The position numbers were made by a program, and so were the translations under genes. A stretch of DNA of 64,000 bases from NCBI GenBank assembly GCA_027577595.1, contig JANBRJ010000040.1:62001-126000 (forward strand), in the 5' to 3' direction. Source of the stretch: Coemansia sp. RSA 487 (Eukaryota; Kickxellomycota; Kickxellomycetes; Kickxellales; Kickxellaceae). Below the pieces are notes generated by a model that searched no databases, was not told the origin of the DNA, and saw nothing but the letters and a program-made list of their open reading frames with translations. Below, piece by piece: positions 26,202 through 37,115 of this stretch. The number at the start of each line of letters is the position of its first letter. The first letter of the stretch is position 1.

Positions 26202-29200
26202 ATGACCGTAGCCGATCCAGTGTCTATTGCCAGCAATGGCGACTATACCGCCAACGTCTACTCGGGAAAGCAGGAGCACCGTGACCAGGTGTGCGCGATC
26301 CTCGAGAAGGAGGGCCAGATCCCCATGAATCTGATCGACTCGGAGGTCGAGTGGTTCTACGACGTCCTTGGGCTTGACGACATGTACTTTATGCTGGAGG
26401 CGCCTGCCACCGTCGCCAACCACATTGTCTCTCTCTACGGCGCGCAGCTGTCCAGCATGAACAAGCCCAACCCTGTCAACATCACATTCGAGAGTCGCCA
26501 CAGCAATGGCGCCATATTCATCCACAACTCGGTTCCAGGCATCTCGAAAACCGACGGCCCGCATTACGAGCAAATGTAGGTATTGCTGCGCTGCACAATG
26601 TCTAGCTTTCCCTTCCGCTTGTGCGTCACACTTCCCCATCTAAAAGCAGACGCCTGCCGTGTCCTTTCCAGTTTCCAAAACCTCCTCTTTGCGCACTGTT
26701 TATTCGATGCACGCGACCTTTTACTTTTTTTTTGTCTGAGCAGTCCCACTGTTTTTTTCTCCGGCGTGCGAACGCATGCAGTCTTGGATCTCCATCTCAC
26801 TCCGATCTCTTCTCCCCCTTTGCCTGCCTTTTCACAGCCAAAAGCTGCGTGGCTGGCGTTATCAGCTGGCCATCGCCAGCAGAATGCGCCTCCCCCCACA
26901 GCTGCGCCATGCTGTCACCCGCCCCCACCCATCCCACGCCACAGCATTGGATCTTTCCCTCCCCAGCTAAACTCGCCTTATCTCTTGCCATCGTCGGCTT
27001 TTGTCCCTTGCCTTTGCTTCTTGTTTCCGTGTAGGATCGATGCCGAGTACCTGGACGCCAGCGTCTCCCAGGCAGCCTATCGCGTAGAGTCGTATCGCTC
27101 GCGCGGCAAGGTATCTAAACGCCTTGACGCCTCGCTCCGCACGTACTTTGTCAACGCCTGCGACTTTGTCAACCCCGACCCTCAGGGCGACGCCGTCTAC
27201 GACATCAACCAGGTGTCGGACCGCACATTCCTTGCAAAGGCCACGCCCACGGTGCTAGATCTGTACGGCAGCGTCGTCACAAAGGTGCTGAACCGCTCGG
27301 GCCCTGTCATCGTCTCCAATGAGCTTCCCAGCGGCGAGCACCGCCTTGTAATCGGCTTCCGCCAGCGCAGCACGCAGGGCTACTTTGCAGCGCTTTCGGA
27401 TCTGTACCACTACTACCGCCTTTTCTCGTCGCGCAAGTACGTCGAGCAGTTCTCAAACGGCGTCACAATCATTAGCCTGTATCTCGACCTAGCAAAGCAC
27501 GCCAAGCGTCTTGTTGCCGGCTCCTCGGGCAGCAGCTCCAGCGTTGCCAGCACAACAGCCTCGCCTGTTCTGGCGCCCGCCACCCCGGCAGCAAGCATCG
27601 AGGTCAGCATCAACCAGATCATCAAGGAGGCCAGTCTCCTGTTCTGCATCCCCAACACGCCGTTCCAGAAGCAGTTCAAGACCGGTGAGCTCTCTGTGCA
27701 AGAGACCGTTTATGCGTTCGCCGGGTGGATCTTTGCACAGCACTTCCTCAACCGCCTGGGTAGCGAGTACGCCACGCTGGTGGACATCCTGGATCCGAAC
27801 GACGCAACCGACATCGAGGTCTTGGCAAAGCTGAAGAAGCGCCTGCGCCAGGAGACATTTACCCGCGAACTGATCCTCGACATTCTGCTCGGCCACTGCG
27901 AGCTCATCAAAGACCTGTACGCGCACTTTGCCAGCACGCACTACGTCCAATCCTCCTCCACTGCGGGAGTCGCCGGGCTGCAGGTGTCGCTGTCGATGAC
28001 CCGCCTTCAAGACAAGGTCGCGTTGACCAAGGACGAGCTTCTTGCAAAGATCACCCGCACAACAACAAACGACCACGAGGCCACGGTGATGCGTGCCCTG
28101 CTTGACTTCAACGAGCACATTCTCAAGACAAACTTCTTCCAGACGACGAAGGTTGCGCTGTCATTCCGCATGGATCCGGGGTTCCTCCCGAGCATCGAGT
28201 ATCCGGCAAAGCCGTACGGTGTGTTCCTCGTCATCGGCAATGAGTTCCGCGGCTTCCACGTGCGGTTCCAGGACGTTGCGCGCGGCGGCATCCGCATAGT
28301 CCGGTCGCGCAACGGTGAGGCATACTCGATCAACCAGCGCACGCTCTTTGACGAGAACTACTCGCTGGCTTCCACGCAGCACCGCAAGAACAAGGACATC
28401 CCTGAGGGCGGCTCGAAGGGCACGATCCTGCTCAACTCCAATGCGCAGGACAAGTCGTTTGTTGCCTTTGAGAAGTACGTCGACGCCATGCTCGACTTGC
28501 TGCTGACTGGCCAATCGCCCGGCATCAAGGATCCCCTTGTCGACCGCCTGGGCCGCAACGAGATCCTGTTCTTCGGCCCCGACGAGGGTACCGCCGGGTA
28601 CATGGACTGGGCGAGCCAGCACGCGCGCAAGCGTGGCGCACCGTTCTGGAAGGCGTTCACCACAGGCAAGAGCCAGGAGCTGGGCGGCATCCCGCACGAC
28701 ACCTACGGCATGACCACCCGCTCAGTGCACCAGTACGTGCTGGGGATCATGCGCCAGCTCGAGCTGGACGAGGCCGAGTGCACCAAGTTCCAGACTGGTG
28801 GACCCGACGGTGATCTCGGCTCCAACGAGATCAAGATCAGCAACGACCGCACCACTGCGATTGTTGACGGCAGCGGCGTCCTGTGCGACCCACAGGGCAT
28901 CGACCGCACCGAGCTTACTCGCCTGGCCGACGCACGCCAGATGATCCAGCATTTCGATCTGGCAAAGCTCGGTCCGCAGGGATTCCGCGTGCTAGTCGAC
29001 GACTACCAGGTGACTCTGCCTGACGGCACGCTTGTACAGGACGGGCTGGCCTTCCGCAACACCTTCCACCTCAACAAGATGGCTGTCGCTGACTTCTTTG
29101 TCCCGTGCGGCGGCCGCCCAGAGTCCATCGACATCAACAATGTCGCTGCGCTCTTCGACGAGGACGGCTCCACCCGCTTCAAGTACGTCGTCGAGGGTGC

Positions 29201-29795
29201 CAACCTCTTCTTCACCCAGGATGCCCGTCTGCGTCTTGAAAAGGCTGGCGTGCACCTGTTCAAGGACGCCTCAGCAAACAAGGGCGGCGTGACCTCGTCG
29301 TCGCTGGAGGTCCTGGCTGCGCTGTCCTTCACAGACAGCGAGTTTGGTCGGCTGATGTGCCGCCAGGAGGACGGCACGCTGCCGTCCTTCTACCAGGAGT
29401 ATGTCGCCGACGTCCAGACCGCAATCGAGGCGAATGCTGCCCGCGAGTTTGAATGTCTCTGGAACGAAGCCAAGCGCACCTCAAAGCCCAAGAGCATCCT
29501 CTCCGATGAGCTGTCGGTGGCCATCGTCGAGCTGCGCAAGAGCCTCGAGAGCACCAACCTCTGGGACAATGTGCCACTCCGTCGCCTTGTCATGTGCGAG
29601 GCGCTCCCCGCTCGCCTGCTTGAGGAGCTAGGCGTTGACACCATCCTCGAGCGCGTGCCGCAGAACTACCTCAAGGCCATCTTTGGCGCCTACCTCGCCT
29701 CGCACTTTGTCTACGAGTATGGCACCGATCCTGGACAGTTTGCCTTCTTTGAGTTTATGTCAAAGTACCACGCCAAGGCAATCACTGGCAACTAA
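26202..29795 (+). CDS. GDH2: NAD-specific glutamate dehydrogenase, large form
   Basis: Exons 26202-26575 and 27035-29795 give 1044 residues, as in the ~115 kDa fungal enzymes. The 459-nt intron splits the Met codon in H-Y-E-Q-M-I-D-A-E-Y-L-D, restoring the family junction. The enzyme oxidises glutamate to 2-oxoglutarate and ammonium with NAD+, the main route for using glutamate as nitrogen source. The dehydrogenase core has R-G-G-I-R-I-V, G-G-S-K-G-T-I-L-L-N, G-P-D-E-G-T-A-G-Y-M and G-G-P-D-G-D-L-G-S-N-E (dinucleotide fold). An Ala/Ser-rich linker lies near residue 285. Codon use is markedly C/G-ending, suggesting high expression. Its 3' end converges on BET1 (165 bp). Confidence 0.95.
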
Positions 29796-29959
29796 ACTCT
29801 ATTTTTTAGCCACTTTAATTTGTGCACCATTCCCTGTTTCTAATTTAAATCCAATACCACAGAGAGCTCTGTTCTGTTTGCTTTGAAAACGAAAACTAAC
29901 ACACACACGTACGTACAAAGAGAATTCTCAAAAAAAAAAATACATGCTGCTCAGGAGGG

Positions 29960-30454
29960 TTACCGTGCTTTCAGATAGAAGTATATGAAGACAATGACGC
30001 CAATTGCAAAAAGTGTCAGGTAAAAAAATGGTCCGCACCCTTGCCGCGCCCACATCTCGTAAAAGTTCTTCATTGTTTGCGCCAAGCGACCGCCCATTCC
30101 CTCCATATCTTGTCCCATCGTGGTCAAGAACTGATTCTGGTCGCGGATCTCGTCCCCGATGTTGATCGCAACCTACACAAGGTTCCATGCCAAAGATCAA
30201 TTAGCAATCCCACGACTATCTCCCATCTTCCGTCTTACAGTACATAAGCCATGGCTGTAACGTACCTCCTTCAGTATCGACACTTTGCCCTTTAGCCGCG
30301 AACCCTTGTCATTTGGATCATTCTCAAGCCCTTGTCCGGCGCCTTCTCGGTGTTCTGAATGTGAGTATTCACCATAAGCACCATGCGTCCCACCCACAGC
30401 ACTGCTACCTGGCTGATTATGCCGCAGTCTGTTGCCGCTGCCAAATGCAGACAT
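29960..30454 (-). CDS. BET1: SNARE protein Bet1
   Basis: Two exons on the minus strand, 30454-30266 and 30172-29960, joined across a 93-nt GT-AG intron at a codon boundary, give 133 residues. The N-terminal ~45 residues are polar and Gly/Ser-rich. The Qc-SNARE motif runs L-K-G-K-V-S-I-L-K-E-V-A-I-N-I-G-D-E-I-R, then D-Q-N-Q-F-L (central Gln layer), and ends in a single C-terminal membrane anchor (F-F-Y-L-T-L-F-A-I-G-V-I-V-F-I-Y). Bet1 acts in ER-Golgi vesicle fusion. Without the splice the frame stops before the SNARE motif is complete, so the intron is well supported. Confidence 0.93.
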
Positions 30455-30978
30455 TTACACGGAATGTATATTGATATTTATAACTTTACAGAAACCTTGA
30501 AAGTGCAAAACAGAAAGAAAAATACTGTGACAGCAGGGAAATGCAAAAAGCTTATTTTACCCTCTAGAGCATCACGTGCCTGATGATTTGGCCACTGTTG
30601 ATTGGCCACGCATCGAGGAATGACTGACTACGCGTTGAAATTAAATAATCAACAGATTAGCCATTATGGATCACCACTGGTGACGAATGCCTTGAAAAGC
30701 ACAAACTCAAAACAGTCCACGCAAGCAATAGCTTTTACACTGTTCCTATTTTTTCTCTTCCTTTTTACTTGGTATCTTCGTTTATTTTTTTTACCTTGCT
30801 CCTATCGATTACGCAACAAAACATATTAGCTGCAATAATCGTCAATTATAGGCCACGCCTTAGGATATCTGCTAGTTCCTTATTCTTTTTATATTTGCCT
30901 TCTTTACTTATACTCTAAAAGTCTCTACACGTAAACGCTTGCACATTTCGCAAAGCTGATCTCTGATTTCTAGCAATA
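30455..30978. promoter_or_regulatory. Intergenic region between divergent BET1 and RPN1
   Basis: 524 bp upstream of both genes. AT-rich; a poly-pyrimidine tract (~30740-30810) lies toward RPN1. No proteasome-element consensus is obvious to me. Confidence 0.4.
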
Positions 30979-33916
30979 ATGGTCGACAAAAAGTCTCCTG
31001 TCTCCAAGGAAGACGTGCTCAATCCGACAACTGCTGCTGAGAAGCTCACCAAAAACAAGGCCAAGGATCAGAAGGATGAGCTGGTAAGATTCTAATTCTG
31101 CCATGCATTTACGAAATGTATCTGTGCCAAAGAGACCCGCAGCTATGCCTACTCGTTTGTCCTTCTTACTAATATGTTTTCTGTCTATATTTTGATTCGT
31201 GTAGTCTGAGGAGGACCAGAAGCTTGTGAGCGAACTTGAGATGATTGTCGAACGGCTAAAGGTAAGCTGCACATTTATTCAAAGTGCTCAGTAGCTATCA
31301 GTGCACCAAAGTTTGGTTCTTTGTTTGTTTGTTTGTTTTGTATACCAGAAAAGTGAATAAAGTGTCTCAAATCGAGCAGCAAACTGACTTGCGTTTTACT
31401 TGTAATGTCAATAGGAGCCCTCGGCCGATATTCATCATTCAGCGCTCGAGTCCTTGAGCAATATCATTCGATCCACAACCGGGTCAATGACGTCAGTCCC
31501 AAAGCCACTAAAGTATATGAAAGTGCATTACGAGACTTTGACCGGACTGTACGCCAGTTGGTCCGACGAAAAGAACAAAAAGTTTTTGGCCAGCATTCTG
31601 TCGCTGCTTGGCATGGCATATGACAGAGAGAGCAAGCGCGATTGCCTAAAGTACCGTCTCCTTGCTGGCTATGAAAACGGCGCAATCTCTGAATGGGGCC
31701 ACGAATATGTCAGACACATTGCGATGGAAATTGGGGCTGAATATGGCGAGAGGGTCGACGAGGACTCTAAGGACACGCCAACGGACCAGCTTCTGAAGAT
31801 TGCATTGGAGGTTGTTCCCTTTTTCCTGAAGCACAACGCCGAGGCCGATGCAGTTGATCTGCTTGTGGAGCTCGAGCACTACGAGCTGATTGTTGACTAT
31901 GTCTCGAAGGACACCTTTGAGCGTGTTTGTCTATATATGATCAGCTGCTCGCCGCTGCTGGCTCCTCCTGCAGACTTGGGCTTTCTGGAGACTGCTCGCA
32001 TCATATACCGCAAATTTGGCAAGCCGTCGCAATGCCTGCCTTTGTCCATCAGACTCGGAAAGCCGGACATGATCAAGGAGGACTGGGAGAGCTGCAGCAC
32101 GCGCGTAGAGAAGGCGCAGCTGGCTTTCATCATGGCACGCCAGCAGGTCCACATGCCGGAGTTGATTGAAGACGACGACGAGCTACTGGCATGCATGAAT
32201 AACTCGAATCTATCAAAGAGCTATCTCAATCTTGCGCGGGATCTGGAGCTGCTTGACCCCAAGACTCCGGAGGATATTTACAAGACTCACCTGGAGAACA
32301 CAAACATGGATGCAGCCCTGGACTCTGCGCGTCACAACCTGGCATCGACGTTTGTCAATGCATTTGTCAATGCAGGGTATGGAACCGACAAGCTGATGAC
32401 TGCCAACGCCGACGGAAACGAGTGGATCTACAAGAACAAGGATCTCGGTATGCTTAGCGCGGCGGCATCCCTGGGAATGATCATGCTGTGGGATGTCGAG
32501 GTTGGCCTTAACCAGATCGACAAGTACCTATACACAGACGACAACTCGATCAAGTCGGGGGCAATCCTGGCTATCGGCATGCTCACGTCGAGCGTACACG
32601 ACGAAACAGACTCTGCAAAGGCGCTGCTTGCAGACTACATTACCGAAGAGAGTAATCCGGCGATTGTCAAGCTTGCAGCGATCAGCGGCATTGGCATGGC
32701 GTACGCCGGAACCAACCGCGAGGACATTGTGGATATCCTACTACCGATTATCAGCGATACTGAGATCACAATTGACCTTTCGTCTATTGCCGCATTGTCC
32801 GCAGGCCTGGTGTGCATAGGCTCAGGAAACAGCGACGTGTCAACGGTGATTCTGCAGGCGATGATGGAGCGCATGGATTCGGAACTTAACCATAAGTATG
32901 CTCGATTCATGGCGCTTGGTCTTGCGCTTCTGTACCTCGGATCGCAGGGCACGTACGACGCCATTCTCGAGACACTCAAGGCAATCACGCACCCCATCAG
33001 CAAACAAGCGTCGGTTCTGATCCAGGTATGTGCCTTTGCAGGATCAGGAAACGTCCTGGAAATCCAAAAGATGCTGCACATGTGCGCCGAGCATCTGGGC
33101 GACAAGGAGGACCAGCTTCCGCAGGCGTTTGCGGTGCTCGGAGTTGGGCTTATAGCCATGGGAGAGTCTGTAGGGGCTGAAATGACACTGCGCACATTCG
33201 ACCACTTGATGCACTATGGCGAGCCCTATGTGCGCCGGTCCGTCCCGCTTGCAATTGCTCTTGTGTGTGCGTCGAACCCGCTTGTTGGTGTGCTCGATAC
33301 CCTGAACAAGTTCTCGCACGACAACGACAAGGCTGTTGCAACCAGCGCGATCTTTGCGATGGGCGTTGTCGGCGCAGGAACAAACAACGCGCGCCTTGCG
33401 CAGCTGCTTCGCCAGCTGGCGGCGTACTACCACCGCGAAGCCGACATGCTGTTTGTGGTGCGCATCTCGCAAGGGATGCTGCACATGGGAAAGGGGACGA
33501 TGTCGGTCAACCCGTACCATCACGACCGCTCTTTGCTGTCGCACACCGCACTGGCAGGGCTGCTTATCCCGCTTGTGGCCATGATCAACGCCGAGAAGCT
33601 GATTGTCACTGACTCGCACTTTTTGCTGTACTACCTTGTGCGTGCAATGTATCCACGCTTCCTGATTACGTTTGACGAAAAGCTAGAGAGCGTCAGCGCA
33701 AGCGTACGGGTCGGGCAGGCCGTCGATGCTGTTGGGCAGGTTGGGCGGCCCAAGACAATCACCGGTTTCCAGACGCACGAGACGCCGGTGCTGCTTGCAC
33801 ACTCGGAGAGAGCCGAGCTAGCAACCGACAAGTACATTCCGCTGACCAACGTGCTAGAGGGCTTCGTCATCCTGAAAAAGAACCCAGACTACCAGGAGGA
33901 AAAGGACGACAACTAG
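30979..33916 (+). CDS. RPN1: 26S proteasome regulatory subunit Rpn1 (PSMD2)
   Basis: Three exons, 30979-31083, 31205-31261 and 31415-33916 (introns of 121 and 153 nt, both phase 0), give 887 residues, normal for Rpn1. Exon 2 encodes only 19 residues. The N-terminal exons supply the basic/acidic leader (K-K-S-P-V-S-K-E-D, then S-E-E-D-Q-K-L-V-S-E-L-E). The body has the PC repeats of the Rpn1/Rpn2 toroid (S-G-A-I-L-A-I-G-M-L, I-S-G-I-G-M-A-Y-A-G, A-L-S-A-G-L-V-C-I-G-S-G), and the C-terminus has G-F-V-I-L-K-K-N-P-D-Y. Rpn1 is a base subunit that docks ubiquitin-like shuttle factors and Ubp6. Confidence 0.96.
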
Positions 33917-34121
33917 CTGTGGTGTCGAGACATTTGTTTGTTTGTCTGTTTTTCATACTCCAAGCAACAGGGCGGTGCTTAGAGCTCCCCTTTTCACCCA
34001 TTTCTATTATATTACTTTAAGCTCATCAGATATCTTATGTATGTTGTTGACAATGTCACACTCAATTAAGCGTGCTCCTGGACTCGCTAGACGTCTGATG
34101 ACCAGACCCACGACCCCACAC

Positions 34122-34660
34122 GCTGTGTTTTGCAAAACCAGTTGCGTCGAATAAAAGGGATGTATATGTCGAATGGTCAAAGGTTTGTGGTGGCGATAAT
34201 GCATTTTGCGTTCCAAGAAAAAACCATTTACGTCAGCTGGCATTATATTTGTGCTTGGAAGCAAGGAGCGCAAGCTGAGCTTTGTGGAGAAAGCTGTTCG
34301 GTACATGTCTATTATTTCACACTAAAATGGGTTGACTTCTCGGTCTCTGTCTGTGCTTTTAGTGTGGCTAGTTAACATTGACCCAAATGAAACCTAGCAA
34401 TCTGAAGAAATACCACTGCTACCTTGAACAAGAATCCAACTGCCTCACCGGCACTCAAGAAGTTCCTGGAAGTGCCCCAGCCCCCACCCCTACTAACGAG
34501 AGATGATAAAAGCGCTCTGCCACGGTTTCCTTGAGTGCACCAGCGAGCTATGGATGGGGCCTGTGGAAGTGGATGGAGTTGACTTCTCGTTCGTGGATGT
34601 ACTACAACCGAGAGCTCGCAGCCGTTCTCAGTTTCAGAAACTATTTCCACTGCAAACCTT
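34122..34660 (+). mobile_element. Repeat element copy C, truncated
   Basis: It starts C-T-G-T-G-T-T-T-T-G-C-A-A-A-A-C-C like the left arm of copy B and keeps the orientation of A. Homology covers the left arm, the middle (shared T-T-T-C-A-C-A-C-T-A-A-A-A-T-G-G) and the zinc-ribbon/RD region (C-H-G-F-L-E-C-T-S-E-L-W, then Y-N-R-E-L-A-A-V-L-S-F-R), then stops near 34660. No right arm is found. The fragment ends ~200 bp before the ATG7 start codon, so it forms part of that promoter region. Confidence 0.55.
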
Positions 34661-34865
34661 TAGGAATGCGTGTGCTAATTTCGGATGCACCCTTATTTTT
34701 ATGCGGTGTTCATCCGCTTTGCACACAAGCACCTTTCCTTCTTTCTGGAGACCTTTATTCATTTATATATTCATACTATTTGACTGTCTGCTACTCCAGT
34801 AGGGACACACACTTGTCTATATTTCCTCACTTTCCATTGCTTGTCATAGGCAGCTCATTCATTCA

Positions 34866-37115
34866 ATGTCGGAAATTCTGCGCTTTGAGCCGTTCGCTTC
34901 CACGATTGAACCGGAATTCTGGTCAGGTCTCGCTCAGCACAAGCTGCATTCAGCGCGGCTGGACACAACACGCACTCTTGTCTGTGGAGAGTTTGCTGGT
35001 GGTCGGCGCCATGCCCTACGCAACGCCGCTGCGCCTGAAGCAGCGCAGAAACTCGCTGTGCCTGCGCGTCTGCGTGTTAGCCAGGATGCATGGAACAAGG
35101 CAGAAGTGGACCAGACCAGCAAGTCGGGCGGCGACAGCCAGAAGCAGGCGGGTGTCGCAGTTGAAGTGGACGGGTTCCTCCACAATACCAATACAATCGA
35201 GGAGTTCAAGAAGTGCGACAAGGGTGAGATACTCAGGGAGGCCGGAGCCGGTATTCTCGACGCTATCCGTAGCGGGAGAGCGAGCAAGGCGCCTGAGCTC
35301 CTTTGGCCATTCACGCTGCTGTCGTTTGCCGACTTGAAGAAGTACCACTTTTACCATTGGGTTTCATTCCCTGCTGTGACGGCTGATCCGCCAGACACGA
35401 CCACAGGCGCAGCTGTGCCTATCCCGGACTTTGTGTCAAACGACTCTGATCTGGCCGCCCTGCACACAGCATTTGCAGCCTTTGTGAAGGGTAGGCCTCA
35501 AAGCTACGGTGCATTTGCTGCTGTTTACCAGCCACGCAACACGTCAAGCCCGTGGAGCATCTATTCGCTTGAAGATTGGGACAGTGCGTTTGGCGAGGGC
35601 AGCGGCGCAGACAGCACAGCCATGCTTGGCTTTATCGATCCAAGCAGCCATTCCACACGTCCTGGGTGGCCACTGCGCAACTTATTGACATGGATGAGGT
35701 ATATCCACCCGGAGACTGCAAAGCTCAAGGTGCTGTGCTTCCGTGACGCTGCGCTATCTTCCTCAGGCAGCGAAACGCTCAGACAGCAGAGCGAGAGTAT
35801 CGTCATTAACGTCCAGATAACGCCAGCAGCCGAGCTCAAGGCTGAAAACCAGGTGAGCGGGTGGGAGCGCAATGAGAAACAAAAGCTGGCTCCGCGCGTT
35901 GTCAACCTGTCGTCGACGATGAACCCGGTGCAGCTGGCTGAGTCGGCGCTGGATCTCAACCTGCAGTTGATGCGGTGGCGCCTGGCCCCATCGATCGATC
36001 TTACCAAGATGGCCGGCATGCGTGCGCTGCTTATCGGCGCCGGCACGCTAGGCGCTTACACAGCACGCGCGCTACTGGCTTGGGGCGTGCGGAAGATTAC
36101 GTTTGTCGACAACGGCCGCGTATCCTTTTCCAACCCAGCGCGCCAGCCACTGTACGATTTTGCCGACAGCCTGGATGGCGGTAAGCCCAAGGCCGTGGCC
36201 GCCGCAGAGAGCATGCGTCGCATATTCCCTAACATTGATTCGCAGGGCGTGCAGCTAAGCATCCCGATGCCCGGCCACTCTGTGTCACCAGCAGAGCTCG
36301 ATGCCACGCAGTCTGCCGCCAAGAGACTCGAGGACCTTGTTGTTGACCACGATGTTGTGTTCCTTCTCACTGACAGCCGCGAGAGCCGCTGGCTGCCAAC
36401 GATGCTTGGTGCGCTGCACCGCAAAATCGTCATCTGCGTTGCTCTTGGCTTTGACTCGTTTGTCGCGATGAGACATGGCGTCTATCCGAATAACTGCGAG
36501 TTCGAGGACAGCAGTGCCCAGGACAAGAGGCTTGGGTGTTACTTCTGCAACGACGTGGTGGCGCCAACCGACTCCTTAACTGACAGAACATTGGATCAGC
36601 AATGCACAGTCTCACGCCCCGGATTGGCTCCCATAGCGTCGGGGATGGCCGTTGAGCTGTTCGCAACAGTCGTACAGCACCCACTGGGCGGCCATGCCCC
36701 GGGTCCGCTGGACAGCGCAGGGAGCGATACATCCAGCGATGGCGTGTTTGGCGTCCCTGAGCACCAGATCCGCGGGTTCTTGTCGGGATTCCGGCAGCAC
36801 GCAATTGTTGGAAGGGCTTATGACATGTGCCCAGCCTGCTCGCCGAGCATAATCAATTCGTACCGCAAATATGGATTTGAATTCCTTCTTCGCGCCTTCA
36901 ACAACGTGCTTGTCAGCGAAAATGCGCCGCACATCCCGGTAGACATCGAGGAGGGCGCTGCAAACGTGCCTGCCGGCTACAGCTATCTGGAGACACTCAC
37001 GGGGCTTGCAGCGATGCACAGGCAGACAGATGCCATGATAGACGACATCGAGTGGTCGGGTGACGAGGAAGATGGACTCAATGGCAGCGGCGACGACGAC
37101 TTTGAAGCTCTCTGA
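34866..37115 (+). CDS. ATG7: Autophagy E1-like enzyme Atg7
   Basis: 749 residues, single exon. Activates Atg8 and Atg12 for transfer to Atg3 and Atg10. The N-terminal Atg7-specific half begins L-R-F-E-P-F-A-S and has the W-P-F-T-L-L-S-F-A-D-L-K-K-Y block. The E1 adenylation domain has L-L-I-G-A-G-T-L-G (nucleotide loop), and F-V-D-N-G-R-V-S-F-S-N-P. The catalytic Cys lies in D-Q-Q-C-T-V-S-R-P-G. Zn-binding C-x-x-C pairs (L-G-C-Y-F-C and M-C-P-A-C) are intact. The C-terminus is acidic, as needed for Atg8 binding. First ATG chosen; a longer overlapping frame upstream is not related to the family. Confidence 0.96.
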   Translation: MSEILRFEPFASTIEPEFWSGLAQHKLHSARLDTTRTLVCGEFAGGRRHALRNAAAPEAAQKLAVPARLRVSQDAWNKAEVDQTSKSGGDSQKQAGVAVEVDGFLHNTNTIEEFKKCDKGEILREAGAGILDAIRSGRASKAPELLWPFTLLSFADLKKYHFYHWVSFPAVTADPPDTTTGAAVPIPDFVSNDSDLAALHTAFAAFVKGRPQSYGAFAAVYQPRNTSSPWSIYSLEDWDSAFGEGSGADSTAMLGFIDPSSHSTRPGWPLRNLLTWMRYIHPETAKLKVLCFRDAALSSSGSETLRQQSESIVINVQITPAAELKAENQVSGWERNEKQKLAPRVVNLSSTMNPVQLAESALDLNLQLMRWRLAPSIDLTKMAGMRALLIGAGTLGAYTARALLAWGVRKITFVDNGRVSFSNPARQPLYDFADSLDGGKPKAVAAAESMRRIFPNIDSQGVQLSIPMPGHSVSPAELDATQSAAKRLEDLVVDHDVVFLLTDSRESRWLPTMLGALHRKIVICVALGFDSFVAMRHGVYPNNCEFEDSSAQDKRLGCYFCNDVVAPTDSLTDRTLDQQCTVSRPGLAPIASGMAVELFATVVQHPLGGHAPGPLDSAGSDTSSDGVFGVPEHQIRGFLSGFRQHAIVGRAYDMCPACSPSIINSYRKYGFEFLLRAFNNVLVSENAPHIPVDIEEGAANVPAGYSYLETLTGLAAMHRQTDAMIDDIEWSGDEEDGLNGSGDDDFEAL

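Noticed and set aside
34531-35337. 268-codon frame upstream of and overlapping ATG7
   Set aside because: It crosses element copy C and runs out of frame into ATG7; no family likeness.
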